Both the position numbers and the translations under genes were made by a program. A DNA stretch of 64,000 nucleotides from RCIO01 sp040880025 (lineage in GTDB: Bacteria; Pseudomonadota; Alphaproteobacteria; Rhizobiales; Rhizobiaceae): positions 124,001-188,000 of the forward strand of contig JBBDJD010000010.1 in assembly GCA_040880025.1 (NCBI GenBank). Reading direction: 5' to 3'. The notes beneath the pieces are model-generated. The model had not been told where the DNA came from, ran no database searches, and worked only from the letters and a program-made list of their open reading frames with translations. How positions within the stretch are numbered: position 1 is the first letter of the stretch; the number at the start of each line of letters is the position of its first letter. Shown here piece after piece: positions 42,181 to 52,482 of this stretch.

Positions 42181-43479
42181 ATGAATGTTCGCCCGGCGAT
42201 CATGAGGATCTTGGCCAGCGCGCTCTGTGTTGGCGCCCTCATGCTCGCGCCGACGGCCGCCGCGCGCGCCGAACCGGTTGACGATATCCTCGAGCGGCAG
42301 ACGGCCAGCCGCAACGCCTATGCCGAAATCGCCCGCCAGATGAGCCTGTCGGAGGAACGTCTCGCGGCGATCTCCGCCGAGGTGGGGTCGCTGAAAAAGG
42401 ACGAGCACACACTGACCGCTGCCCTGATACAGGCGGCCAAGACGGAACGGAAACTCAGCGAGGAAGCCCGCGAGATCGAGCAGCGTGTCGAGGTTCTGGA
42501 AGAGCAGCAGATCGAGCTTCGCCGCTCGCTTTCCGAAAGGCGGGGCGTGCTTGCCGAGGTTCTGGGCGCCCTGCAGCGTATGGGGCTCAACCCGCCGCCG
42601 GCGCTTCTCGTGCGGCCGGAGGACGCTCTTTCATCCGTCAGAAGCGCCATTTTGCTGGGTTCCGTCGTGCCGGAGATGCGCGCCGAAACCGAAATCCTGG
42701 TCACCGACCTGCATGAACTCGCGCGCCTTGTGACGACGATCGCCGCCGAGCGCGACAAGCTGCTGGCAACTGTTGCCGAACAGGCGGCGGAAAAGGAACG
42801 TCTTGCGCAGCTCATTGCGGAAAAGTCGAAACTGAGGGAACAGTCGGAAGAAGCGCTGGAGGCCGAGCGCCAGCGGGCTGGCGAACTCGCCGTCAGGGCA
42901 AGCAGCCTGAGCGAACTGATCGCAACGCTCGAACAGGAGATTGACACCGCCCGCGAGGCCGAGGCTGCGACCAGCGAACCACCCGGCGAACGCCCCGTGC
43001 CGGAACAAAACCGGCTGGCCGGCTCGGTTCCGTTCGGCTCGCTGGTCGGCAAGGTATCGCTGCCGGTGGCGGGCAGGATCGACCGACATTTCAGCGAGCC
43101 CGATGGAGCCGGCGGAACCATGTTCGGCGACATTCTTACAACACAATCGGGGGCGATCGTTACCGCTCCCGCGGAAGGCTCCGTGCTCTATGCTGGACCA
43201 TTCCGCTCCTACGGGCAGCTATTGATCCTCAACGCTGGCGATGGCTATCATATTGTTCTGGCAGGTATGGACCGAATCAGCGTCTCTCTCGGTCAGTCCG
43301 TCCTGGCGGGGGAGCCTGTAGGAACGATGGGGGAAGCCAGGCTGGCCAGCGCCGTGGCGCTGGTCGATGGAAATGCGGAGCCGGAACTCTACGTGGAGTT
43401 CCGCAAGAACGGAAAACCCGTCGATCCCACGCCTTGGTGGGCCGAGACATATTCGGGAAGGACTGGAAATGATTCGTAG
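42181..43479 (+). CDS. EnvC-like murein hydrolase activator
   Basis: A 432-residue exported protein. A signal peptide spans 1-30. A long coiled coil, residues about 40-270 (Glu/Ala/Leu-rich), precedes a LytM-type domain (about 310-430). The usual M23 zinc ligands (HxxxD and HxH) are missing: the segment reads GTMFGDILTTQSGAIV and later GYHIVLAGMDR. This is the pattern of EnvC/NlpD activators, which switch on amidases instead of cutting peptidoglycan. It is upstream of ctpA and overlaps it by 11 bases. ATG 42181 is chosen because it gives the signal peptide. Confidence 0.86.
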   Translation: MNVRPAIMRILASALCVGALMLAPTAAARAEPVDDILERQTASRNAYAEIARQMSLSEERLAAISAEVGSLKKDEHTLTAALIQAAKTERKLSEEAREIEQRVEVLEEQQIELRRSLSERRGVLAEVLGALQRMGLNPPPALLVRPEDALSSVRSAILLGSVVPEMRAETEILVTDLHELARLVTTIAAERDKLLATVAEQAAEKERLAQLIAEKSKLREQSEEALEAERQRAGELAVRASSLSELIATLEQEIDTAREAEAATSEPPGERPVPEQNRLAGSVPFGSLVGKVSLPVAGRIDRHFSEPDGAGGTMFGDILTTQSGAIVTAPAEGSVLYAGPFRSYGQLLILNAGDGYHIVLAGMDRISVSLGQSVLAGEPVGTMGEARLASAVALVDGNAEPELYVEFRKNGKPVDPTPWWAETYSGRTGNDS

Positions 43480-44794
43480 GATGTCGCTTCTGCTTGCCGG
43501 CGCGCTGATGGGCGCCTCGGCAATGAGTCTGGTCTACGGCACGCCGGGTTCCACGGCGAACGCGGCCGGCTCCGATACCTACCGGAATTTGGCGATTTTC
43601 GGCGATGTCTTCGAGCGTGTGCGTGCACAATATGTGACCCCGCCCAACGAGAGTTCGCTGGTGGAAAGCGCCATTAACGGTATGCTCACCTCGCTCGATC
43701 CGCATTCGTCCTACCTGAATCCGGAAGCTGCTCAGGACATGCGCGTCCAGACGCGCGGCGAATTCGGCGGCCTTGGCATCGAGGTGACGCTGGAAAACGA
43801 GCTGGTCAAGGTGATCGCGCCGATGGAAGACACGCCGGCGGCGCGCGCGGGCGTGTTGGCTGGCGACTATATCTCCGAGATCGACGGCGTGGAGGTGCGC
43901 GGGCTTACGCTTGCCGAAGCCGTCGACAAGATGCGCGGCAAGGTGAATTCGCCGATCGATCTCACGATCCTGCGCGAAGGCGCGGTCGAGCCGATCAAGA
44001 TCACCATCGTTCGTGACATCATCAAGGTGAAGGCGGTCCGCTACCGCGTCGACGAAGACGTCGGCTACATGAAGATCAATTCCTTCACCGAGCGTGCCTC
44101 GGACGATTTGCGCAATGCGATCGGCAGGATCGGTGAAGAAGCCGGCGGCGAGGACAAGATCAAGGGCTACGTTCTCGATCTGCGGCTCAATCCGGGTGGC
44201 CTGCTCGATCAGGCAGTCGGGATTTCCGACACCTTCCTCGATCGCGGCGAGATCGTGTCGACGCGCGGCCGCGATGCCAAGGACGTGACTCGCTTCGATT
44301 CGCGCGACGGCGACCTCATCAACGGCAAGCCGCTGATCGTGCTGATCAATGGCGGATCGGCCAGCGCATCGGAGATTGTGGCCGGCGCCCTGCAGGATCA
44401 CAAGCGCGCAACGGTGCTGGGCACCAAGTCGTTCGGCAAGGGATCGGTGCAGACCATCATTCCGCTGGCCGAAAACGGCGCGCTCAGGCTGACGACAGCG
44501 CTCTACTACACGCCATCCGGCAAATCGATCCAGGGCACCGGTATCCACCCGGACGTCAGGGTGGAACAGCCATTGCCGGCAGAACTGCTCGGCCGTGACG
44601 TGACCCGCGGCGAATCGGAACTGCGTGGACACATCCAGGGCATCGAGGAGAGCGAGGAGGGTTCGGGCTCTTCGGCCTACGTGCCTCCGGAGCCGAAGGA
44701 CGACGTGCAGCTCAACTACGCGCTCGACCTCATTCGTGGCGCCAAGAGCGATCCCGCGTTTCCACCCAGCCCCGACCGGGCGGAACTGCAATAG
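43469..44794 (+). CDS. ctpA: Carboxy-terminal processing protease (S41)
   Basis: A 441-residue S41 peptidase. A signal or N-terminal membrane segment (1-33) is followed by a PDZ domain (about 95-185, with GGLGIEVTLEN) and the protease core. The catalytic Ser lies in GGSASASE (295-302) and Lys324 in KSFGKGSVQ. It trims C-termini of periplasmic proteins and in alphaproteobacteria affects envelope integrity. It overlaps the envC-like gene by 11 bases; the two act together on the wall in several bacteria. A hairpin (44809-44837) follows. Confidence 0.94.
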   Translation: MIRRMSLLLAGALMGASAMSLVYGTPGSTANAAGSDTYRNLAIFGDVFERVRAQYVTPPNESSLVESAINGMLTSLDPHSSYLNPEAAQDMRVQTRGEFGGLGIEVTLENELVKVIAPMEDTPAARAGVLAGDYISEIDGVEVRGLTLAEAVDKMRGKVNSPIDLTILREGAVEPIKITIVRDIIKVKAVRYRVDEDVGYMKINSFTERASDDLRNAIGRIGEEAGGEDKIKGYVLDLRLNPGGLLDQAVGISDTFLDRGEIVSTRGRDAKDVTRFDSRDGDLINGKPLIVLINGGSASASEIVAGALQDHKRATVLGTKSFGKGSVQTIIPLAENGALRLTTALYYTPSGKSIQGTGIHPDVRVEQPLPAELLGRDVTRGESELRGHIQGIEESEEGSGSSAYVPPEPKDDVQLNYALDLIRGAKSDPAFPPSPDRAELQ

Positions 44795-44808
44795 TATTTT
44801 TCAAACAG

Positions 44809-44837
44809 GCCGGTTCGCGTTTCACGCGTGAACCGGC
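44809..44837. repeat. Hairpin between ctpA and the divergent deacetylase gene
   Basis: gccggttc (44809-44816) pairs with gaaccggc (44830-44837) with a further cgcg/cgcg pairing inside. There is no T-run, so its role as terminator is uncertain; it may protect the ctpA message end. Confidence 0.5.
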
Positions 44838-44912
44838 GCCAATTCGACAGACGCCAGCCGCAGCATCGTACGCCGTCCCGCTCGGCCCGAGAGCAAGAGA
44901 CAGGTCGCTTTC

Positions 44913-46067
44913 TTGGACAGCAAGGCCGATCGCAGCGAAATCGAGCAGCCGCTTGGCCTGAACGTCAAGCGTGATTCCGGCAGACTGGCGCTTCCTTCAC
45001 TCTCGACATTGACCTTCTGGATCGCAGCGATCGCGGTGTTCGGCGCGTCGTCGGCCATAGCGCTGCGCGACAGGCCGTTCCACGAGCCGCCGCAGGCCGT
45101 CGTTTCCATCCCGCAGGAAGAGGCAACACAGCAGCAGCCCGCCGCGCGGCCGGCGAAGACCGAACAGGCGGGCAACGGCGCCTCGATCATCCGCGTCAAT
45201 CCGCCCGCCGTAGACCGGAATGTCGTCATTGTCGGCGACCCGTCTGCGAAGGGACAGAACCTGCGCGTGGCGCACCTGCCTGACAGGGCGCTGATTGAAG
45301 AAACGGAACTGGGCCCGTTGCCGGTTCGCGCACCTGATGGCCGCCGTTCATTCGACGTCTATGCGCGTCCGTGGTCGGGTGCGCGCGGCGCAAGGGTCGC
45401 AATCGTCATAGGCGGCCTCGCCGTATCGCAGACCGGAACGCAGGCGGCCGTCGAGACCCTTCCGCCGGAAGTGACGCTCGCCTTCGCGAGCGGCGGCAAC
45501 TCGATCGACCGCTGGATGCAGACTGCAAGGCAGCAGGGTCATGAGATCCTGATCCAGGTGCCGATGGAGCCGTTCGACTATCCGAATGTCGATCCCGGGC
45601 GCAACACGCTGACTGTCGATGCCGGCGCCGCGGAGAATGCGGAGCGGCTGCATATCGCGCTATCGCGCACCACCAACTATGCCGGGGTGATGAACTATCT
45701 GGGGGGCCGCTTTGTCGCCGACCAGGAGTCATTGGCGCCCGTCATGAACGAGCTCGCGGAGCGCGGCCTCATGTTTCTGGACGACGGCACATCTGCGCGA
45801 AGCCTCGCCGAGCAGTTGGCAAGCAGCGCGCGCGGACCCTATGCCGCCGCCGACCTCTACATAGACGGCGTCCGTGAGCGCGGAGAAATACTGAAGAAAC
45901 TGGACGAGGCCGAACGCACCGCCCGCGCCAAGGGTTATGCCATTGCGATCGGCTCGGCGTTCGACGTCACCGTCTCGGCGGTGATCGAATGGATGAACGA
46001 GGCCCGCAAGCGCGGCATCGAGATCGTTCCGGTTTCGGCATTGGCCAATGACCCCGAGGCAGGCTGA
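44913..46067 (+). CDS. Divergent polysaccharide deacetylase (YibQ/DUF610 family)
   Basis: A 384-residue protein starting at TTG 44913. One N-terminal membrane helix (about residues 33-52) is followed by a Pro/Glu-rich linker, then a deacetylase-like barrel (about 150-380). VAIVIGGLAVSQTGTQAAVETLP is the family start and MFLDDGTSA aligns to the second motif. Family members often lack the classic metal-binding residues, so enzyme activity is unsure. It follows ctpA as in other Rhizobiales, hence a cell-envelope role is likely. rppH follows after 7 bases. Confidence 0.83.
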   Translation: MDSKADRSEIEQPLGLNVKRDSGRLALPSLSTLTFWIAAIAVFGASSAIALRDRPFHEPPQAVVSIPQEEATQQQPAARPAKTEQAGNGASIIRVNPPAVDRNVVIVGDPSAKGQNLRVAHLPDRALIEETELGPLPVRAPDGRRSFDVYARPWSGARGARVAIVIGGLAVSQTGTQAAVETLPPEVTLAFASGGNSIDRWMQTARQQGHEILIQVPMEPFDYPNVDPGRNTLTVDAGAAENAERLHIALSRTTNYAGVMNYLGGRFVADQESLAPVMNELAERGLMFLDDGTSARSLAEQLASSARGPYAAADLYIDGVRERGEILKKLDEAERTARAKGYAIAIGSAFDVTVSAVIEWMNEARKRGIEIVPVSALANDPEAG

Positions 46068-46074
46068 GCGGGTC

Positions 46075-46608
46075 ATGGGCGGGAACGCGAAAACCGCGGG
46101 TACGGTCGATCCCGAAAGCCTCCCCTATCGGCGGTGCGTCGGCGTCATGGTGCTGAATCGCGACGGGCTGGTCTGGGCCGGTCAACGGATCGCCGAGGCC
46201 GATTCCGAAATGGCCGGAGCCGGACAGCTTTGGCAGATGCCGCAGGGCGGTATCGACAAGGGCGAAGACCCGCTGCCTGCCGCTCTGCGGGAACTCTACG
46301 AGGAAACCGGCATCAAATCGGTCAGCCTGATCGCCGAAGCGCCGGACTGGATCAACTACGACCTGCCGCGCGAACTTGTGGGCATCGCGCTCAAGGGCAA
46401 ATATCGCGGCCAGGCACAGAAATGGTTCGCTTTCCGCTTCGAGGGCGAAGAAGGCGAAATCGCCATCAACCCGCCACCCGGCGGAAATGAAGCGGAATTC
46501 GATGCCTGGGACTGGAAGCCGATGGACGAATTGCCGGACCTCATCGTGCCCTTCAAGCGCGAGGTTTATGAGCAGGTTGTCGCCGCGTTCCGGCATCTGG
46601 CCGGATAA
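46075..46608 (+). CDS. rppH: RNA pyrophosphohydrolase
   Basis: RppH, 177 residues, removes pyrophosphate from mRNA 5' ends and so triggers decay. The Nudix box GGIDKGEDPLPAALRELYEETGI is complete (residues 58-80). RRCVGVMVLN and the DAWDWKPMDELPDLIVPFKR end are typical. ATG 46075 gives a family-like length; an upstream ATG at 46048 would overlap the deacetylase gene. It converges on atpC across a terminator. Confidence 0.94.
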   Translation: MGGNAKTAGTVDPESLPYRRCVGVMVLNRDGLVWAGQRIAEADSEMAGAGQLWQMPQGGIDKGEDPLPAALRELYEETGIKSVSLIAEAPDWINYDLPRELVGIALKGKYRGQAQKWFAFRFEGEEGEIAINPPPGGNEAEFDAWDWKPMDELPDLIVPFKREVYEQVVAAFRHLAG

Positions 46609-46620
46609 ATCAAACGAAAA

Positions 46621-46640
46621 AGCCGGGCGGATGCCCGGCT
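46621..46640 (-). terminator. Rho-independent terminator of the atp operon
   Basis: agccgggc (46621-46628) pairs with gcccggct (46633-46640) over a GGAT loop. Read on the minus strand a TTTT run follows directly after the stem, 26 bases downstream of the atpC stop. On the plus strand no T-run follows, so it mainly ends the atp message. Confidence 0.88.
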
Positions 46641-46665
46641 CTCGCCAATCCGAATGATGCAGCCG

Positions 46666-47073
46666 TCAGGCCGGGATGATCGCGCCTTCCAGCGTCGTCA
46701 GCTGATCGAGGTAGAATTCGGCGCGGCTGCGCGCCTCCGGATCCTCGGCATGTTCGGCCTCGTGCCGCGCTTCCTCGATCCGTTTGCGCAGATCATCGCG
46801 GTTGAGATCGTCCACATGCACGGCCGATTCGGCCAGAACCGTACAGACATCGGGCAGGATATCGGCGAATCCGCCGAAGATCGCATAGCGCTGTTCGCCA
46901 CCGGACGTCGGCTTCACCGTCACGATGCCGGGCTTGATAGTGGTCATGACCGGCGCATGGCTGGCCATCACGGTCATCTCGCCCTCGGTGCCGGGAATGA
47001 TGACCCGCTCGACGTCTTCCGAAACGAGCAGCCGCTCGGGCGAAACCAGTTCGAATTTGAAGCTTTCAGCCAT
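46666..47073 (-). CDS. atpC: ATP synthase F1 epsilon subunit
   Basis: AtpC, 135 residues. It is a central-stalk subunit that couples rotation and can inhibit ATPase activity. The beta-sandwich N-terminus (FELVSPERLLVSEDVERVIIPGTEGEMTVMASHAP) is intact; the C-terminal helical domain is short. It is the last gene of atpHAGDC and lies 123 bases after atpD. Confidence 0.95.
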   Translation of the reverse strand: MAESFKFELVSPERLLVSEDVERVIIPGTEGEMTVMASHAPVMTTIKPGIVTVKPTSGGEQRYAIFGGFADILPDVCTVLAESAVHVDDLNRDDLRKRIEEARHEAEHAEDPEARSRAEFYLDQLTTLEGAIIPA

Positions 47074-47103
47074 GGATCTAGGGAAATAGGACAGTAAGGC
47101 GGT

Positions 47104-47194
47104 AAGGCAGTCGGGTTGGCACCCTTGAACCTGTCCGCCGTGATCCCTCTTCCGCTCTCCTTATTGCCCTATTGCTTTGTTGCCGTACTGCCTT
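47104..47194. repeat. Imperfect repeat-rich spacer between atpD and atpC
   Basis: aaggcagt (47104-47111) recurs inverted as actgcctt (47187-47194). Short aagg and gcaata-like units repeat inside (agtaaggcggtaaggcagt on one side, attgccctattgc on the other). The 123-base gap is long for an atp operon and looks like an intergenic repeat unit that has drifted. It may form a weak hairpin lowering atpC output. Confidence 0.35.
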
Positions 47195-47196
47195 GA

Positions 47197-48741
<1,545 letters not shown>

Positions 48742-48763
48742 GTCTCGTACCCTTCGTTCTGTA

Positions 48764-49636
48764 CTAGAGCGCTTCCGCGCCCGAAATGATCTCGATGAGT
48801 TCCTTGGTGATCTGCGCCTGACGCTGACGGTTGTAGGTGATCGTCAGCTTGTCGATCATCTCGCCCGCATTGCGCGTCGCATTGTCCATCGCCGACATCT
48901 TGGCGCCCATTTCGCCAGCCGCGTTTTCGAGCAGCGCCTTAAATATCTGTACCGCAATGTTGCGCGGGACCAGATCGCCGAGAATCTCTTCCGCAGACGG
49001 CTCATAGTCGTAGATCGCGCCGTCGCTTTCTTCGGCTTCACCCGTAGCGGCAGGGATCAGCGACTGTGCGGTCGGGATCTGGCTGATGACTGATTTGAAC
49101 TTCGAATAGAACAGAGTGCAGACGTCGAACTGCCCGTCCTCGAACAGCGCGATGATCTTCTTGCCAATCTCGTCGGCATTGGCGAAGCCGACCTGCTTCA
49201 CTTCCTTCAGTTCGGTGCGTTCAATGATCAGCTTGCCGAAGTCGCGGCGCAGCATGTCGTTGCCCTTGCGGCCGACGGTGAAAATCTTGACCGTCTTGCC
49301 CCCGGCCTGCAGCCGGCGGATATGTTCGCGCGCCAGGCGCACGATCTGCGAGTTGAAGCCGCCGCAAAGGCCGCGATCCGCGGTCGCCACCACCAGAAGA
49401 TGCACGTCATCCTTGCCGGTGCCGGTCATCAGCGACGGCGCCTCGCCGCCGCCCGAAACGGCCTGCGCGATGTTGGCGAGAACCGCCTCCATGCGTTCCG
49501 AATAGGGCCGCGCGGCTTCGGCCGCCTCTTGCGCGCGACGCAGCTTCGCCGCGGCGACCATCTGCATCGCCTTGGTGATTTTCTGCGTCGCCTTCACCGA
49601 GGCGATGCGATTGCGAAGATCTTTCAAAGAAGCCAT
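48764..49636 (-). CDS. atpG: ATP synthase F1 gamma subunit
   Basis: AtpG, 290 residues, the rotating central stalk. SLKDLRNRIASVKATQKITKAMQMVAAAKLRRAQ is the N-terminal helix and the C-terminal helix ends ITKELIEIISGAEAL. GLCGGFN lies in the Rossmann part. It lies 37 bases after atpA. Confidence 0.97.
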   Translation of the reverse strand: MASLKDLRNRIASVKATQKITKAMQMVAAAKLRRAQEAAEAARPYSERMEAVLANIAQAVSGGGEAPSLMTGTGKDDVHLLVVATADRGLCGGFNSQIVRLAREHIRRLQAGGKTVKIFTVGRKGNDMLRRDFGKLIIERTELKEVKQVGFANADEIGKKIIALFEDGQFDVCTLFYSKFKSVISQIPTAQSLIPAATGEAEESDGAIYDYEPSAEEILGDLVPRNIAVQIFKALLENAAGEMGAKMSAMDNATRNAGEMIDKLTITYNRQRQAQITKELIEIISGAEAL

Positions 49637-49673
49637 GCGGCGACCCTGATCCTATCCTGTCGTTTTCGTTCGC

Positions 49674-51202
<1,529 letters not shown>

Positions 51203-51203
<1 letters not shown>

Positions 51204-51763
51204 CAGCCGACCTCTTTCAGTGCAAGCTTGAGCGAATTGAGTTTGGTGCGCAGCGACGTGTCGATCTGGCGCGAGCCGATCTTGACGACGAGACCACCGA
51301 GAATGGCGGGATCAACGGTAAGCCTGATCGCCACTTCCTTGCCCGCCACGGCTTTCAGTGACGCCTTGAGCTCTCGCGTCTGTTCCGCGGAGAGATCTTG
51401 CGCCGACGTGACTTCGGCCGCCACCTCACCGCGATGCGTGGCGGCGATGCGACGGTAGGCCGCGATCATGGAGGGGACGGCGAAGAGGCGGCGGTTGCGC
51501 GCAACAACGCGCAGGAAGTTTCCGACCAGCCCGCCGATACCCGCCTTTTTGGCGATCGCATCGATGGCGCGGAACTGGTCGCCGGCTGAAAAGACGGGGC
51601 TTTCGATCAGACGCTTGAGATCGGCGCTGTTGCCGATCATGTCCTCGACTTCGCCAAGCGTTTTCTCGACCGATTCAACGCTTTTGGCATCCAGTGCGAG
51701 CTCGAAAAGCGAACCCGCATAACGTTCGGCCATTCCGGAGATCATCGAACCAGAGTTCGCCAC
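51203..51763 (-). CDS. atpH: ATP synthase F1 delta subunit
   Basis: AtpH, 186 residues, the peripheral-stalk cap that holds the F1 head. SGMAERYAGSLFELA is the family N-terminus and the end reads DTSLRTKLNSLKLALKEVG. GTG 51763 is chosen: it gives the rhizobial start VANSGSMISG and follows AGGAAGAG. It is the first gene of atpHAGDC. The F0 genes are not in the window, usual for this group. Confidence 0.94.
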
Positions 51764-51823
51764 GAGGTGCCGCTCTTCCTGTCTGGCAGGCCGCAAGATT
51801 GACGCTGGAGCTACGAACTCTGG
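51750..51823 (-). repeat. Inverted repeat spanning the atpH translation start
   Basis: ccagagttcg (51750-51759) and cgaactctgg (51814-51823) are perfect 10-base arms 54 bases apart. In the atp message the second lies in the 5' leader and the first covers codons 2-5 of atpH, so the enclosed loop holds the Shine-Dalgarno and GTG start. It may form a long-range hairpin that restrains translation. Confidence 0.6.
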
Positions 51824-51841
51824 CTAAATCTTTGAACCTGA

Positions 51842-51870
51842 GGATTATTTCTGGCCAGTTATCGGGCCAA
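51842..51870 (-). promoter_or_regulatory. Probable promoter of atpHAGDC
   Basis: Read on the minus strand, TTGGCC (51870-51865) and TAATCC (51847-51842) are 17 bases apart. Transcription would begin near 51835, leaving a leader of about 72 bases. Confidence 0.5.
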
Positions 51871-51997
51871 GCCCGTTCCCCAGCCGAATGTTGACCGCCG
51901 TCTAGCACAGGCTTTCGGGACTCGCAACACGCCGGAAGCCGGGCTTTTGGCGCGTTTTTGTCGCACGGCAAAAAGGCATCCGCCGACGGCGACGGCG

Positions 51998-52393
51998 CTA
52001 GACAATGAGGCCGAACGCGAAAAGCAGCGCCATCAGCGCCAGCACGATTTCGACCGCGAGCGCGATCCAGTTGTAGAGAGTGTTGCCGTCGTCGGAGAGC
52101 ATCGACACGAGCCGCCCGAACCCGGTCAGCGCCCAGGACAGCCCGAGCGCCAGATACAACAGCGGCTGGGCCAGAAGAACGCACGCGATCCCCAGCCCCA
52201 GGTGGAAGCCCGCCATATTGCCACGGGCGGTCGCCACGGCCTCCGGATGCCCCGGCAGAGTCTGCAGCCTGAAGGCCCGCAATCCCGATTCGGGAGCAAA
52301 AAGCAGAAACAGGCCGACCAGGATGGTCAGGATCGCGCAGACCCATGCCAGCCATTCGCCGAAGCTCAACGGCCACGGAAAGACAAATTCCAT
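51998..52393 (-). CDS. Small four-helix membrane protein (DUF4345-like)
   Basis: A 131-residue protein with four hydrophobic helices (about 12-32, 62-80, 82-96 and 108-130). PESGLRAFRL and RGNMAGFHLGLGIACVLL between helices 1 and 2 resemble DUF4345-type proteins. The function is unknown. It lies between priA and the atp operon on the same strand; the 234-base gap to atpH contains the atp promoter and a GC-rich stretch with T-runs, perhaps this gene's terminator. Confidence 0.7.
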   Translation of the reverse strand: MEFVFPWPLSFGEWLAWVCAILTILVGLFLLFAPESGLRAFRLQTLPGHPEAVATARGNMAGFHLGLGIACVLLAQPLLYLALGLSWALTGFGRLVSMLSDDGNTLYNWIALAVEIVLALMALLFAFGLIV

Positions 52394-52482
52394 CAGGCGC
52401 CCCTCGAACTGCGCAATGATGGCCTCACTCTATCAGCTTGACATGATATGGCCAGCGGCGGCCGACTGCGATCGGCGCTGCT

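Noticed and set aside
43277..44791. A 504-codon minus-strand frame within ctpA
   Set aside because: Antisense to ctpA; no motif and no ribosome site.
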